Assembly (NCBI GenBank): GCA_963931925.1
Contig: OZ007567.1
Span: 80,237,186 to 80,301,185 of the forward strand
From: Onchidella celtica
Lineage: Eukaryota > Mollusca > Gastropoda > Systellommatophora > Onchidiidae
Direction: 5' to 3'
DNA length: 64,000 nucleotides
Part shown: piece after piece, positions 1 through 10,734 of the stretch
Layout of the letters: every line of letters begins with the position of its first letter
How positions within the stretch are numbered: position 1 is the stretch's first letter
Made by a program: the position numbers and the translations under genes
The notes under the pieces: generated by a model
The model's database searches: none
What the model was told of the DNA's origin: nothing
The model's input: the letters and a program-made list of their open reading frames with translations, nothing else

Positions 1-22
1 GTACCTCCATGGGTTCAAGCTT

Positions 23-57
23 AGGCGCTCTTACAATGGCTCTTTGTAAGAGCGCCT
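23..57. repeat. Perfect 14-bp hairpin
   Basis: AGGCGCTCTTACAA at 23-36 is exactly complementary to 44-57, with a 7-base loop. It could be the core of a short foldback or MITE element cut by the window edge. No target duplication can be judged. Confidence 0.6.
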
Positions 58-399
58 AGGTTCAAGCGTTACTTCTACATTCTTTGGTTCAAGTCAGGTA
101 TCTCCGTGCCTACCTACAGTTTGGTGTGTGGCATACCAGGCTCTAAAGCAGTGTTTCTCAAGCTGGGTTACATGCCCCACCAGTGGAGCGCCGCGTGGGA
201 CTTCAGAATAGGGCGTAGGGTTTTTCCCATAGAAATTGTAATTTTATAGTGTATTTTAACTTAACTGATTATAAAATGTTGTTTGTTTATGCCGTATCGG
301 TGAGTTCCTTATTTAGTTGGGATTAGATTAAAACACCGAACTTAACAGGTGCGCGGCTTTAATGGTTATGGGCAATCTAGTCGGTTTGTATATTGTATA
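58..399. other. Unassigned DNA at left edge
   Basis: No coding segment or recognisable repeat was seen between the hairpin and the TIR element that starts at 400. The stretch becomes AT-rich after about 240. Confidence 0.5.
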
Positions 400-694
400 G
401 ACCCTTTTCATCTACCGTCCTCCATATCACGTGATTTGCAAACAAAATGGCGGCGTGCCCCACTTGTAGGCCATAAAGCGGTGGACAACGGTCGAACGAT
501 GCCATCCTCTTGTTGGGCACCCAACTGCACAAACTGGTTACGTGCTGGTTCTGGCATAAAAATGCATCTTTGCTTAGACTGCGCACACATTCAGATGCCA
601 TCACTAAGGCAAGTGAAGGTTTTTGCCCTACACGGTGCTTTTCGAAGTCGTGCGGCTCCCCGCAAACAACCGTAACGCGGAAGTGAAAAGGGTC
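400..694 (+). mobile_element. Short TIR element with THAP-like coding remnant
   Basis: GACCCTTTTCA at 400-410 is repeated in perfect inversion at 684-694. Both ends are bordered by TA (398-399 and 695-696), consistent with a TA target duplication. The 295-bp interior holds a THAP-like N-terminus, so it looks like an internally deleted derivative of a THAP-bearing transposon. TIRs plus TA are seen directly; the superfamily is not resolved. Confidence 0.5.
499..675 (+). pseudogene. THAP zinc-finger-like N-terminal remnant
   Basis: From the ATG at 499 the frame begins MPSSCWAPNCTN, the C-x4-C start of a THAP domain. A GSGIK segment follows about ten residues later, as in the usual THAP loop before the first aromatic patch. 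The later C-x2-H pair and the AVPTIF box are not recognisable and the frame stops at 675. THAP domains bind DNA and occur in P-element and Kolobok-type transposases and in host regulators. Lying between the TIRs at 400 and 694, this is best read as a truncated transposase start. Confidence 0.4.
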
Positions 695-862
695 TAAACA
701 AACTTTGATCAAGGTGGGGCGCACGGTGCTTTGGAAAGTTGAAGTGGGTCATGGGACAAGAAAAGAAACAACTGAGAACCACTGCTCTAGAGCAGATCTG
801 TCCAGCGTACGGCCCGACAGCCGCTGACTCCCCACAGACTCTTAACCATTGCCGCCTAGACT

Positions 863-1030
863 TGATAAGATAAGATAATATAAGATATGACTTTATTATC
901 CTGTTTCCAGGAAATTTGTTGTCACAGCATCAATAACAGTACAAATAAGCTTAAAATATCTAAGACCTACAGATCTTTAACGCACACATGCACATTGCTC
1001 ACACAGCATTACCAAAACATATGAACATTG
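863..1030 (-). mobile_element. 5'-truncated LINE 3' end with GATAA-type tail
   Basis: The sequence begins with repeats of GATAA, followed by an ATTATC and GGAAAT block very like that at 8511-8560. The latter is the 3' end of the CR1/Rex1-like LINE on the - strand. Only the untranslated 3' end is present. The left limit is set by the tail; the right limit is approximate. Confidence 0.45.
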
Positions 1031-1524
1031 CTCACAATCACACTCACTGTAAGAACAAGCCATTAGGAAAAACTAACAACAGTATACCACATCAGGAAAC
1101 ACTGCTACTTCAAATTGCGAATGGCAAAAAAGATTGTGAGTAGCTGGAGTAGCTGTAATGAGAATGCCAGATCACGACCGACTCAACAAGCCTCCTCGAT
1201 TTTTTTATGGGAAAAAAAGGAGATAAAGATCACGGTTACTCTCACGAAATCCATCATATCGCACAACATTTAAACAGCTAAAACCTAGTGGCCCGTGACG
1301 TCACTAAACTTTACACCTGTGGTCCTCTTTGGAATAAGAAAAAGTGGGACAGCCCTGATCTAAACATTAACGGTTTTGTACAGACTAAACCATAGCACAA
1401 CTGTTAATAGAATGAAACCTTTAGGTAAAAAAAAAAAAAAGTGTTATCTGTGGCTTTAGACAAGTGAACAAAAATAAAACTATATTTTGCTGCGAACGTT
1501 ATAAATCATAATTTTCTGATAAAA

Positions 1525-1771
1525 CTAGATGAAGTTCCCGGCATTATCCGGGAAAAACCTATGAACCCACCGCTCTATCTCTCTCTCTCTCTTTTTGGTC
1601 TACAAAGCTTCCCATAATCTACAGTCTTACTACAAATTTCATGCGCTCCAGAGCACTACTCACTAATTTTTTATAGGGAAACTGTGCGCACGGAATTGAA
1701 CGCATATTAGTACATCATTTCCGGTGCGATGGGCTTACTATGCTATAGGGAGCCAAAACAAAGATCGTTGT
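1525..1771 (+). repeat. Hairpin-headed repeat, 5' portion
   Basis: Around 1525 the paralogous intron match stops and a segment begins with TAG, TGA and a CCCGG-loop-CCGGG hairpin (about 1537-1552). The copies at 44461 and 9332 begin the same way. The rest up to 1771 is unassigned. DNA at 6424-6650, on the far side of the LTR, may be the remainder of the same insertion. Confidence 0.35.
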
Positions 1772-2418
1772 TGTCACGAGCTGATTTAGGTCTTTAAGAG
1801 GATATAGCTCTCGACTGCACGAGAGGCATCTAACTCACACTCGGATTAGTACACCCAAACACACAAGAAATTATTAAATAACAAGAGTATATAAGTTTGG
1901 TCAGGCGGGCAGGGCCGTAATATTATTACAATACTAAAACAACACAATCAAAATACAGATATATTCAATGCAGAAATTCCAAGTAACTGACTATCCTAAT
2001 CTGCAACTAACTGTAACTCGTTATCTTAATTTGACTGCAATTAATACACAAATAATCTAACTACAATTATGTGAATAGGGTATCTAATTATTCTAATAAC
2101 AGAGTCGTCACTGGCAAGTCACCAGACTAACTCTCCAGGAATTATAGGGGTTCCGATAGCACAATGTAGATGCACGGATGGTCCCAATACGTTATCAAGC
2201 TTAAGAAGCACAATTTCTGCTCTATAATTACTTAAGAACAACTACTATAAATGGACAATCAATGAATCAATGTAACATCTTAATCACAACGTGTTACTGC
2301 CTTAACTAGCCAAAAGCTAGTAATAGTTCTTGCAAGTGTAATGATGATATTTCCTATTACATCAGAACTCGTTCTTCGCAGTTCAGAACTGTGGGTTCTC
2401 TCTCTCTCTCTCTCTCTC

Positions 2419-5400
2419 AGCATGTCCCTGTATTAGTAACCAGACAGCTACGGATAATTACCATTAATAATAATAATAATAGTTCGTCCATCAGGTATGA
2501 TGATGACCTTAACAACACCAGAGGAATAAAGAACAGAAATTGTTGAGAATTCCAACACATGGACAATAAAGAGAAGTAAAGGACACAGAGGACAGAATGG
2601 AAAGACTGTTCTTTCATGACTTATGGCTTCTCATGTGACTGATAAGTCCTATTTTTGCCCTGCAGACCCTTCCGCATAAATGACAAGAGTGCTCCGTTGG
2701 TTCAGTACCACTGGGCCTTTTCTTGCGCCGTTCTCTTTTTTTGATAGCCTGCTGGACTCTGTCAGCTTCCCGTGCTTTGCTGCCTCTGGTAAGGGCCGCC
2801 CTCCAATTTGCACGATCAAGCGAGAGCTTTTCCCACTCACTCACATCAATGGCAAAGGCCTTCAGTGATTGCTTGAGAGTGTCTTTGTAACGTCTCTTTG
2901 GGGCCCCAACATTCCTCGTTCCATTGGAGAGCTCAGAGAAGAAGATTTGCTTAGGGAGTCTGGAGTCGGGCATTCTGACAACATGTCCTGCCCAACGTAG
3001 CTGAATTTTTTTCAGGTGGCAGAAGATGCTCAATTCCTTGGCACGATTGAGGACCTCAGTGTCTGGAATTTTATCCTGCCATTTGATCCTTAGGATCTTT
3101 CTAAGGCAGGCCAGATGAAAGTGATTTAGCTTTCTGGCATGCGATTGGTACACTGTCCAGGTTTCAGCCCCATAGAGTAGGGTGGGAAGGACCACAGCAT
3201 TGTACACTTTCAGCTTAGTGTCTGTGCGAATGCCGGCAACATCCCACACTCTCTTTCGAAGCCTGCCAAATGCAGAGCTGGCTTTGCTAATTCTTGAGAG
3301 AATTTCAGGATCAACACGAGTCGCGGAAGCCAGTGTACTGCCAAGATAGGTGAAGTTCTCCGACACCTTCAGAAGACTGTCATGGACTTTGATATTTGGG
3401 GTCACAGGATACTTGTCGCCTGGAGTAGGCTGATGGAGCACTTCCGTCTTCTTTGTGCTTATTGTGAGGCCAAAGTTGTCACAGGCACTAGATAACTTAT
3501 CAACACAGTTTTGCATGCTATCCTCATCGTGTGCCAGAAGTGCACAATCATCAGCAAATAGTAGGTCACAGACTTGAGTACTTTTGGTTTTGGTTTTTGC
3601 CTGAAGTCTCCTGAGGTTGAATAGACTGCCATCAGTTCGGTACTTGATGCTTACCCCTTGAGGAGGAGAGCTAAAGGCTTCTTGTAGCATTGCAGAGAAC
3701 ATGATGCTGAACAGAGTTGGGGCTAAGACACAACCCTGTTTTACCCCATTTGTGACAGCAAAGGGCTCTGAAACACTGCCGTTGCTTTTGACTGCAGCTT
3801 GCATGCCATCATGAAACTGGCGCACTATTGTGATGAATTCGGGTGGACACCCAAACTTCGCCAAGATTTTCCAGAGGCCTTCACGACACACTGTGTCAAA
3901 AGCTTTTGTGAGGTCAACAAATGTGATATACAGCGCTTTATTTTGTTCCATGCATTTTTCCTGAATCTGTCTGGCAGCAAAAATCATATCCGCCGTTCCC
4001 CTCTCTTTACGAAAGCCACATTGGCTCTCGGGAAGCAAGTCATTTGACGAGAGGTGATCAAGAAGGCGATTCAGAAGCATTCTTGCCAATATTTTGCCAG
4101 CAGTTGAAAGTAGAGAGATTCCCCGATGGTTGTCACAGACTTGGCTGTCCCCTTTGTTTTTGTACAGATGGATGATTGAAGCATCTTTGAAGTCCTGTGG
4201 CAGCTTCCCTGCTTTCAACATATGATTGAACAACTCCGTCAACCTTTCAATGAGCTTTTCTCCACCGAAGGCATACACCTCAGCAGGAATTGAATCCACG
4301 CCTGGTGATTTGTTAAAGGACATCTGATTTGTGGCAGTTCGGGTCTCATTTGCTGTGAATGGCTTGGCAAGAGCTGCATTAATAGGAGTCTGAGGGAGGC
4401 AGTCAATGGACTCAGTATTTATATTTGATGGCCGATTTAGCACACCTCCGAAATGTTCTGCCCAACGCTGAATTATGGCATTCAATTCAACAATGCGTGT
4501 TGAACCATCTGACGCAAGAAGTGGCGTAGTGCCAGAGCGGGATGGTCCAAACACAGCTCGGAGGCTCTCAAAGAACTTTCTAGTGTTGTTTGTGTCGGCA
4601 TATTTCTGAGTTTCTCTTACTCGCTCTTCAAGCCAGTCATTTTTCATTTTCCTCAGCTTCTTCTGGAGTACACCCTTACATGCACGCAGTGCATCAGCTT
4701 TTGCTGTGGAAGAGGGGTCACTGCAGTGAGCTTGGATGAGACTATTTTTTTCTTTGATGAGCACTTTGATTTCATTATCATTATCATTGAACCAGTCCTG
4801 GTGCTTGCGGACAGGAAAACCAACTGTGCTGCTGGCGCAAGAGTGTACAGTCGTATTTAGGTCAGTCCAGCTCTGTTCAATGTTCTCAGGGTCAAAAGTC
4901 ACGCAATCCAATTTTGAGGAGAGTTCTGATGAGAGCTCGCTCTGTTTCTCAGCTGAGCAGAGTTTTGAAACATTTAGGCGTTTAGGTGGCGCTTTCCCTT
5001 GAGGGCGTCTATTGCGCCTCAATGTTAGTCTGAGCGTGCAAACAATGAGTCTGTGGTCAGTTCCACACTCGGCACCACACATCGCCTTTGTTACAAGGAC
5101 ATCCTTTCTGTCAGTCTTCCTCACAATGACATAGTCTATGAGATGCCAATGCTTTGAGCGGGGATGCATCCATGACGTTCTGTTTCTCACGGGGAGACTA
5201 AAATTTGTGTTGGTAATGAACAGGCCAAATTCAGCGCACAAAGTAAGTAAGCGCAACCCATTGTTATTGCATGAACCAACTCCATGAGGGCCCAAAACAT
5301 TTGGCCACGCTGAGATTTCGGAGCCAACCCTAGCATGGAAGTCCCCCAAGAGAATCAGCTTATCAGCTGCCGGGACAGAGCATATGACAGATTCTAGATC

Positions 5401-5856
5401 AGAATAGAACTTGTCTTTGGCTTTATCTGGGTTTGTCATGGTGGGCGCATATGCGCTAATGAGGGTGGCTGACTGCCTTTTCCCAACTGGGATCCTGAGT
5501 GTCATTAGCCTGTCATTTATTTCAATTGACATGGACTGCAAGTTTCTGACAAGGTCATTTTTAATTGCAAACCCAACACCATGCTGTCTCGGTTCGACTG
5601 CACCCTTGCCTTTCCAGAAGAAGGTGTATCCACCACTGAGCTCTTTGAGTTGGCCACTATCAGGGAGTCTGGTCTCACTGAGTGCCACTATGTCCAGGTT
5701 GTACCTGCTGAGCTCAATGGCAATAAGTGCAGTGCGTCTTTCCGGGTTGTTTGAGTTGTCCTGTAGTGTGCGTAGTCCCTCACAAAAATGTGAGTGTGAT
5801 TTCAGGATATCGCTGTGTGGACTCTTTGGTCCGTCCACCAAGACCTCTAGAGCTCG

Positions 5857-5859
<3 letters not shown>
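2419..5859 (-). mobile_element. APE-type non-LTR retrotransposon (LINE)
   Basis: A LINE on the - strand sits inside the LTR. Its reading frame runs 5841 to 2614, followed by a 3' region with a short ATT run near 2465-2480. CT-dinucleotide runs lie on both sides (2397-2418 and 5860-5936), so it appears to have entered a CT microsatellite, or its own CT runs expanded. The protein resembles the widespread endonuclease-reverse transcriptase family often labelled craniofacial development protein 2-like. The clade (RTE-like or other) is not resolved. Confidence 0.75.
2614..5841 (-). CDS. LINE endonuclease-reverse transcriptase with C-terminal C2H2 finger
   Basis: One uninterrupted frame of about 1075 residues. 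An apurinic-type endonuclease occupies about 20-270, with SETR at 55-58, GDF at 166-168 and TDH at 261-263. A reverse transcriptase spans about 500-800, with FVDLTKAFD at 641-649 and FADD at 762-765. A C2H2 finger closes the protein (C1053, C1056, H1069, H1073). The first codon of the frame is TTG and no ATG lies before the endonuclease, so the natural start is lost or upstream of the microsatellite. The usual first endonuclease block (TWN-type) reads HFCEGL here, and the Asn of GDFN is His169. The endonuclease is therefore probably inactive although the frame is open. Confidence 0.8.
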   Translation of the reverse strand: MVDGPKSPHSDILKSHSHFCEGLRTLQDNSNNPERRTALIAIELSRYNLDIVALSETRLPDSGQLKELSGGYTFFWKGKGAVEPRQHGVGFAIKNDLVRNLQSMSIEINDRLMTLRIPVGKRQSATLISAYAPTMTNPDKAKDKFYSDLESVICSVPAADKLILLGDFHARVGSEISAWPNVLGPHGVGSCNNNGLRLLTLCAEFGLFITNTNFSLPVRNRTSWMHPRSKHWHLIDYVIVRKTDRKDVLVTKAMCGAECGTDHRLIVCTLRLTLRRNRRPQGKAPPKRLNVSKLCSAEKQSELSSELSSKLDCVTFDPENIEQSWTDLNTTVHSCASSTVGFPVRKHQDWFNDNDNEIKVLIKEKNSLIQAHCSDPSSTAKADALRACKGVLQKKLRKMKNDWLEERVRETQKYADTNNTRKFFESLRAVFGPSRSGTTPLLASDGSTRIVELNAIIQRWAEHFGGVLNRPSNINTESIDCLPQTPINAALAKPFTANETRTATNQMSFNKSPGVDSIPAEVYAFGGEKLIERLTELFNHMLKAGKLPQDFKDASIIHLYKNKGDSQVCDNHRGISLLSTAGKILARMLLNRLLDHLSSNDLLPESQCGFRKERGTADMIFAARQIQEKCMEQNKALYITFVDLTKAFDTVCREGLWKILAKFGCPPEFITIVRQFHDGMQAAVKSNGSVSEPFAVTNGVKQGCVLAPTLFSIMFSAMLQEAFSSPPQGVSIKYRTDGSLFNLRRLQAKTKTKSTQVCDLLFADDCALLAHDEDSMQNCVDKLSSACDNFGLTISTKKTEVLHQPTPGDKYPVTPNIKVHDSLLKVSENFTYLGSTLASATRVDPEILSRISKASSAFGRLRKRVWDVAGIRTDTKLKVYNAVVLPTLLYGAETWTVYQSHARKLNHFHLACLRKILRIKWQDKIPDTEVLNRAKELSIFCHLKKIQLRWAGHVVRMPDSRLPKQIFFSELSNGTRNVGAPKRRYKDTLKQSLKAFAIDVSEWEKLSLDRANWRAALTRGSKAREADRVQQAIKKRERRKKRPSGTEPTEHSCHLCGRVCRAKIGLISHMRSHKS

Positions 5860-5936
<77 letters not shown>
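5860..5936. repeat. CT microsatellite
   Basis: An almost uninterrupted run of CT dinucleotides directly abutting the 5' end of the LINE. It makes several apparent long reading frames on the + strand that are artefacts. Confidence 0.95.
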
Positions 5937-5939
<3 letters not shown>

Positions 5940-6423
5940 AACTCTCTAGGTCAGTCCAAGGATGCAACGTGGACTGCCTGTCTACGTTCTCGCTTAATTC
6001 TGGCACTAGCGTCTGCCGGAATACCCCACGGAAGGATGCTGTCTTCTCGTCTGTACTCAATTAATCTTAGCTCTGCACCCCCTATTTATGCTCATCACAA
6101 TTCTCAGCGAGATTACTCCGCAACCCAATTACTTTGCACGCCAATTGGCTAATCACCCCCAGCTCGGTATGTTAATTCTGCACTATCACCAGTCAGCTGG
6201 CCTACTAAACTTGTCTAGTCATGTCTCACCAGACATAACAATGTCGGTAATTAATACCTTGCCTCACCCCTACTTCAATGCTCCGAATCACGGACAACAA
6301 AACCTAAAGCGTGATTTCTAATTTCCCCACCTTGCAATTTTCTCCTAAAAAAAAACAACACGAGGTCACCAGTTAAATTCTTGGCGTCTCGCATGACATT
6401 TTAATCCCTATCTGCTCTTGACA

Positions 6424-7144
6424 ATTGCATTGTACATTTTTATAACTTTTTATTTAAAAATACCTGAAACTTGGATCAACACAATCGGTCGATACAAAAG
6501 CAATTGGACTGGATTAGTTGACACTTAAGAAAATTAATTTTATAATATTTGAAACTGCCATTTAGGCTGTAGCGTCGAGCACAAAAGAGCCAAAATCGCA
6601 CCACAATGAATTACTCCCGCCATTATTTTTTTTAATAACAAGATATTATGAAACTTAATATTGTGACGCCCTCCTGTTGTGAACTTGAACTGAGCAGTGA
6701 ACACCACCCTAGAACCGAGACTTCCTTTGTTTTGTTGTGAACTATGTTAACTGTTATGTCGTCACTTCCGTGTGTTCGTGTATATTAGCAGAGAGTATAG
6801 ATGTATAGAGAGGGTTCACTTCCGCCAAATCGCGAAATTAGGTCGCTGCGGTAAACAAGAAACTGAAGAAGGGAAACAGGCCTTCTTCACCAAAGATGGT
6901 GTGCATATCCGTTTACTGTGGTTTGTTCATATTTTTGGGCTGATTGAAACTATTTAAAACCGTTTGTAAGCTCCTACGCCCCGTGGAAATGCACAAACGG
7001 ATATCGGCCATTTTAGTTGTCAGGACCGACGCTTAACTATGGCGATGGTGGCATTGATTTTGATTTGTTATCTAATTTGCACTGTGAGCACTTCAGGCGT
7101 CGCGAACCAATCGGCGGCGAGCTAAAAAAAAAAGTTCACTACAG
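6424..7144. other. Decayed intron and repeat DNA
   Basis: Apart from about 6664-6735, which matches 48085-48155 in inversion, no coding or repeat signal was identified. A short + strand frame at 6772-6957 has no recognisable domain. Confidence 0.4.
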
Positions 7145-7877
7145 TAAACAATGACATGTGGCTTGTGGAATCCCTAAAATATCATGAGCAAAGAGAGAAC
7201 GTATCGTAAAAATAAATTTTGGGACTCAGTGGAACTACAGTTCCGAATGTTAATAATGTTATGAAAGTGTTCAGTAGACGATGATGTTGGAGGTGAAGGT
7301 GATAATGGTGAGCAGACATAACTACTACTGCACAAAGTTTACTGATTCAACACAAGCTATCGTGGGAATTCTGTTTTTATCTTCATCAGAACTTTCTGCA
7401 TAAAACGCGTTTTTGAACATGTTGAATTTCCACACGTGTTAAGATTTTATGTCCTTCACAAAATGAGACCTCGGGTCTTGTTTGTTCTGTCTCCAGTGTC
7501 TTAAAACAGATCTCTTAATATGTAGAAGAGACATAACAAATACCCAATTTGACACTTGTTTAAAATGTGTTGTGGCACTTATCAAGCTGTTTCACAGTTC
7601 CGATGTATTCTAATTCCTTATCATAATGACTAAAGCCGGTAACGTTTATCGTCGAAATTCCCACTGGCGCACAAATTGGAGTTGGAACAAACAACAACCA
7701 GGTTCGCGAAAAGCGTAACATTCCTCTTTGGAGTGTGAAGGAAGTAAAGTATACAGGTGTTTCTTATGGTCTCGCTGATTTAATTTTTTATTATTTTTCT
7801 TTAAAATACTAAAAACATTGCAATTAAAGTCCTTTGTATTCAGATGGACAATTTATATTGAAAGATTAAGAACTCAC

Positions 7878-8203
7878 CTATGCTGGACACAGTAGATAAA
7901 ATATGCCAGGAAAGCCAGAAGCAGGAAACCTTTGAAGATGAGCTTTAACAGTCTTTCATAGCGACGGTATTGGCTGTAGATGGAGTGCTCTATCTTCTCC
8001 ACATGCCGACTGCAGCAACCGTGAGGATAAAAATTAAGATCCACATCTTCTTCTCTCTCAACAGACATCTCAACCCCAGACACATCTTGGTTTCCATTTG
8101 AAGTGATACTATCGCTAAAGTGTCTCCCAGAAACGGTATGGACGTTGCCTTTCTTGTCTAGGTCTTCGGTCGGAACAGCAACGTCATAGGAGTCTTTAGA
8201 CAT
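7878..8203 (-). CDS. CNT-like transporter, first exon of left paralogue
   Basis: This exon encodes 108 complete residues, from an ATG at 8203 to a GTGAGT donor after AG of the last codon (phase 2). The right gene's exon 1 has the same length and phase. The two proteins differ at 13 of 108 positions; 12 of these lie in the first 48 residues. The acidic N-terminus is cytosolic by family analogy. It is followed by a CC-SRHVEKIEHSIY block and one hydrophobic segment (about 88-106). The remaining exons would lie left of the window. No disabling change is seen, so it could be a working paralogue or an orphaned exon. Confidence 0.8.
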
Positions 8204-8245
8204 TTTGATTTACTGGCGATGCGATCTGTTAGCAGGTGATGCTCA
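8204..8245 (-). promoter_or_regulatory. Conserved 5' leader of the left CNT paralogue
   Basis: The about 40 bases before the ATG match those before the right gene's ATG (about 43548-43589), including ACAGATCGCAT. Similarity ends sharply beyond, so upstream control regions differ or were replaced. No clear TATA box was seen. Confidence 0.4.
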
Positions 8246-8699
8246 TGACATTTCACACACTCCTCGGGTTAAAAGGCTGGGAAAAATAAATATTGCACAC
8301 TGAATCATCAGAGCATTAACTGTGTCGTACTCCTCGAAAGGGTCAAAGCTCTTTGCAAAGATCAACCTACCTCTCTTTGCAACCTGATATAGCTAAACCT
8401 TTGGGAACGCCCTTTGTCCATAAAAAGCAGTGGCGTAGCGTGTGTGGGGCCACATTGGCCGGTTGCCCCGGTCACAAAATCTCTTCAGGGCGGAATTTTA
8501 AATTAAAAAGTTAGATAAGATAAGATAAGAATCACTTTATTATCCCATATGGGAAATACGTTTTCACAGAGTGTTTAACAGCATACACGTGGTACATACA
8601 TCTCACGTATCATTATAAATAAACAAACTCAATAAGTCAATAACAGACACACATGGGGTGACATGGAAAGAACCTTAATGAAATGTGGCACACATCTAT

Positions 8700-9278
8700 C
8701 TAGTAAGATGACTTGCTGAGGCGAATTGCTGAAGGCAAGAATGATCTTCTGTATCTTTCCCTGTTTGTTTTCATGTGTATTATTCTGTTGCTCTTGGGTG
8801 ATCTAGAAATTTGATGAAACAGGGGATGGTGGCTGTCATTTAAGATGGACATGAATTTCTTCACACAAGCATTTGAGTATAGATGATTAAAACTGAAAAA
8901 TGTCGTGTCTGTCATGTTACATACTTTCTTGATGATTGTGTTGTTAAGTTTATGGTTGTGACTTTCTCTTGCACTGCCTCCCCATGCTGTAATACAATAA
9001 GTTATTATGCTTTCGATGGCAGCTTTGTAGAACAGGGAAAGCAGTGTTTTATCAACATTAAAAGATCTTAATTTTCGTAAAAAGTACATTCTCTGGCTGG
9101 CTCTTGAATGGACATTTGAAATATGTGTATGCCAGTCTAGATTGTGGTGGATATATATACCCAAATATTTGTAACATTCAACTCGCTCAACCTCTTCATT
9201 ATCAATGCTTAATGGTGGTAAAGGTGCCGTATTTGTCCTAAAATCAATTACAGTCTCTTTTGTTTTCTTCACATTCAA
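8700..9278 (-). pseudogene. LINE reverse transcriptase C-terminal half
   Basis: 192 residues beginning MNVKKTKETVIDF and containing YKYLGIYIHHNLDW, the thumb-region motif of CR1/Rex1/Jockey-group reverse transcriptases. An ITAWGG segment and a basic C-terminus ending at a normal stop follow. The preceding residues (EIARCVQWCHEYF) continue upstream to about 9331, where the frame meets an insertion. No frame break lies inside this part. Confidence 0.7.
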
Positions 9279-9331
9279 TACAAGAAAATATTCATGGCAC
9301 CACTGTACACATCTGGCTATTTCTGTAATAC

Positions 9332-9748
9332 CAGCTGAGTTACCCGGCCCTGTCCGGGAGAAATATCTTTATCTAGAAAACAACACGCACAATCGGCACA
9401 CAAATTATGTAGATCTAGGTAGAAAATAACTCACAACTGGCACAGTAACACCCGCATGGCCCGTGCATAAGGCAGACGGCACAGAAACTCATGCCTTCTA
9501 ACTTTGAGACGCAACCGGAAGTTTAAAGTCGAAACAAAACAAAGGCAGGAAGGAGGCCATCATTGTTGAGGAGACAGCATTATTCGATGTTTTTAGGCCT
9601 ATTTTCATTTATTACAAAATTGCGATACTTCGCTTTCATGTCAAAGGAATAGACATAGTAGCAAAAAGAACTATCTTTCACGTGTAATTTTTTCAGGTCT
9701 GGGCATTTCTTCCTCGTAGCAGTGAATTTTTTTTCCTTGCTGTTTTTT
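9332..9748 (+). repeat. Hairpin-headed repeat inserted in a LINE
   Basis: Starts at GCTGAG followed by CCCGG-CCCTGT-CCGGG and ends near an ATATAGATAG tail. It splits the LINE between residues that are adjacent in related reverse transcriptases (DAYLYK and EITEIARC). Head and tail resemble 44461-44938, but the middles look unrelated. No protein is encoded. Confidence 0.5.
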
Positions 9749-10100
9749 TATATAGATAGGCGTCTCCATCGACTGAGTTCTTGATAAGACCTTGGATGGT
9801 AGTGTCATCTGCAAATTTGATTATATGAATATTGTCAGACTCACTTCTGCATTGACTGGTATAAATGGTGAAGAGGACAGGGGATAAAACGCAGCCTTGT
9901 GGCGCTCCTGTGTTAGTATGGAGAGTTGATGATGTAAAAATACTCTGTCCAACATTCAAACTTACATACTGGGGTCGATTAGTAAGGAAATCTAGTACCC
10001 ACGATACAATATGTTTGTTGACATTCATTTCCAACAGTTTTGAAACAAGGAGATGTGGTTGAATGGTAATGAAGGCGCTGGAAAAGTTGTAACCGTACAT
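9749..10100 (-). pseudogene. LINE reverse transcriptase core
   Basis: Encodes FSSAFITIQPHLL, DFLTNRPQYV, NTGAPQGCVLSPVLF and KFADDT, which are successive reverse transcriptase motifs of the CR1/Rex1 group. It joins in sense to the C-terminal part at 9331-8700 once the insertion is removed. Catalytic FADD is intact, but the N-terminal region is absent. Confidence 0.75.
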
Positions 10101-10120
10101 AAAAAAACCAGGGCGCCTTG

Positions 10121-10734
10121 TGAAAGACGTTTGTCATAATTTAAATTAATCGAAACCTATCAGAGATCTACAATGAGCCATTAAAAACTGAGTAAACTAG
10201 CAATAGCGTCAACTGAGAGAACTTTCAATGTAGAATTTGTTGTTAAAAACTTTGCGCAAATTAAAACCGGGCGAATTTAAATGAATTTCAGTATACTAGC
10301 GCTAAATGCATTTTCCTTTTCAGTATATCAGTATTTCTTAAAATACCATGTAGGCCTAGATCTATGTCCTTGTCAGGTGAGGGTTCAATATTGGACTAAT
10401 GGGAGAGACTCAGGAAGTACCAGCGGTCCACAGGTCGAGGGGGATTGGGGGGGGGGGGGGGATGATGAATGCATACGTGTCCCCGGGTGCTGACAACCCG
10501 CTCTATGCCATTGCTTTAAAGCTACCTGATCACGATTGCTATCGCATCATTTCATAATCCAGACATGTTTATCTTTCTAAAAATCCATGCTGCAATTTGC
10601 ACCATGGGTGGATCTTCTTGGCGCCATTCCCTGCATTCATTTGGTACACTACATCGACTACAGAAAGTAGTTCAAAACAGGCACTAAAAAAGCGAAATTC
10701 AAACTCACCCAACGTTGATCGCAAGTTTAATAAT
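10121..10734. other. Unassigned DNA with a G run
   Basis: No coding or repeat family recognised. A G homopolymer run lies near 10448-10460. Confidence 0.4.

Larger units (their letters stand above)
1772..6423. mobile_element. Degenerate LTR interrupted by a LINE
   Basis: The left part (1772 to about 2396) and right part (about 5940-6423) align with the solo LTRs at 45873-47210 and 54705-56098. All start TGTCAC and end TGACA, and all share an internal block mentioning GGTCAGGC and GCAGGGCCG. The middle is the LINE at 2419-5859. Flanking 5-mers (GTTGT and ATTGC) do not match cleanly, so the target duplication has decayed. Confidence 0.65.
1232..8245 (-). repeat. Left arm of inverted paralogous duplication (CNT exon 1, leader and intron 1)
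   Basis: Segments at about 1232-1530, 6664-6735 and 7145-8245 match, in reverse order and orientation, the right arm at 43545-48435. They cover the end of the 5' leader, exon 1 and parts of intron 1 of a CNT-like gene. The pieces are separated by later insertions, notably 1772-6423. Matching of non-coding intron sequence as well as exon shows a duplication of genomic DNA, not a retrocopy. Confidence 0.8.
8511..10120 (-). mobile_element. CR1/Rex1-like LINE, broken
   Basis: A - strand LINE: reverse transcriptase core (10100 to about 9750), an insertion (about 9332-9748), then the C-terminal half (about 9331-8700) and a 3' end finishing in GATAA repeats at 8511-8530. Upstream endonuclease sequence was not found, so it is 5' truncated. 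The assignment rests on the reverse transcriptase motifs. Confidence 0.7.

Noticed and set aside
5411..6152. Two + strand frames of 217 and 141 residues rich in Leu-Ser repeats
   Set aside because: They are antisense to the LINE and run through the CT microsatellite; no domain is present.
6772..7110. Possible host or THAP-like small gene near 6900-7100
   Set aside because: A few suggestive residues only; no complete metal-binding pattern in any frame.
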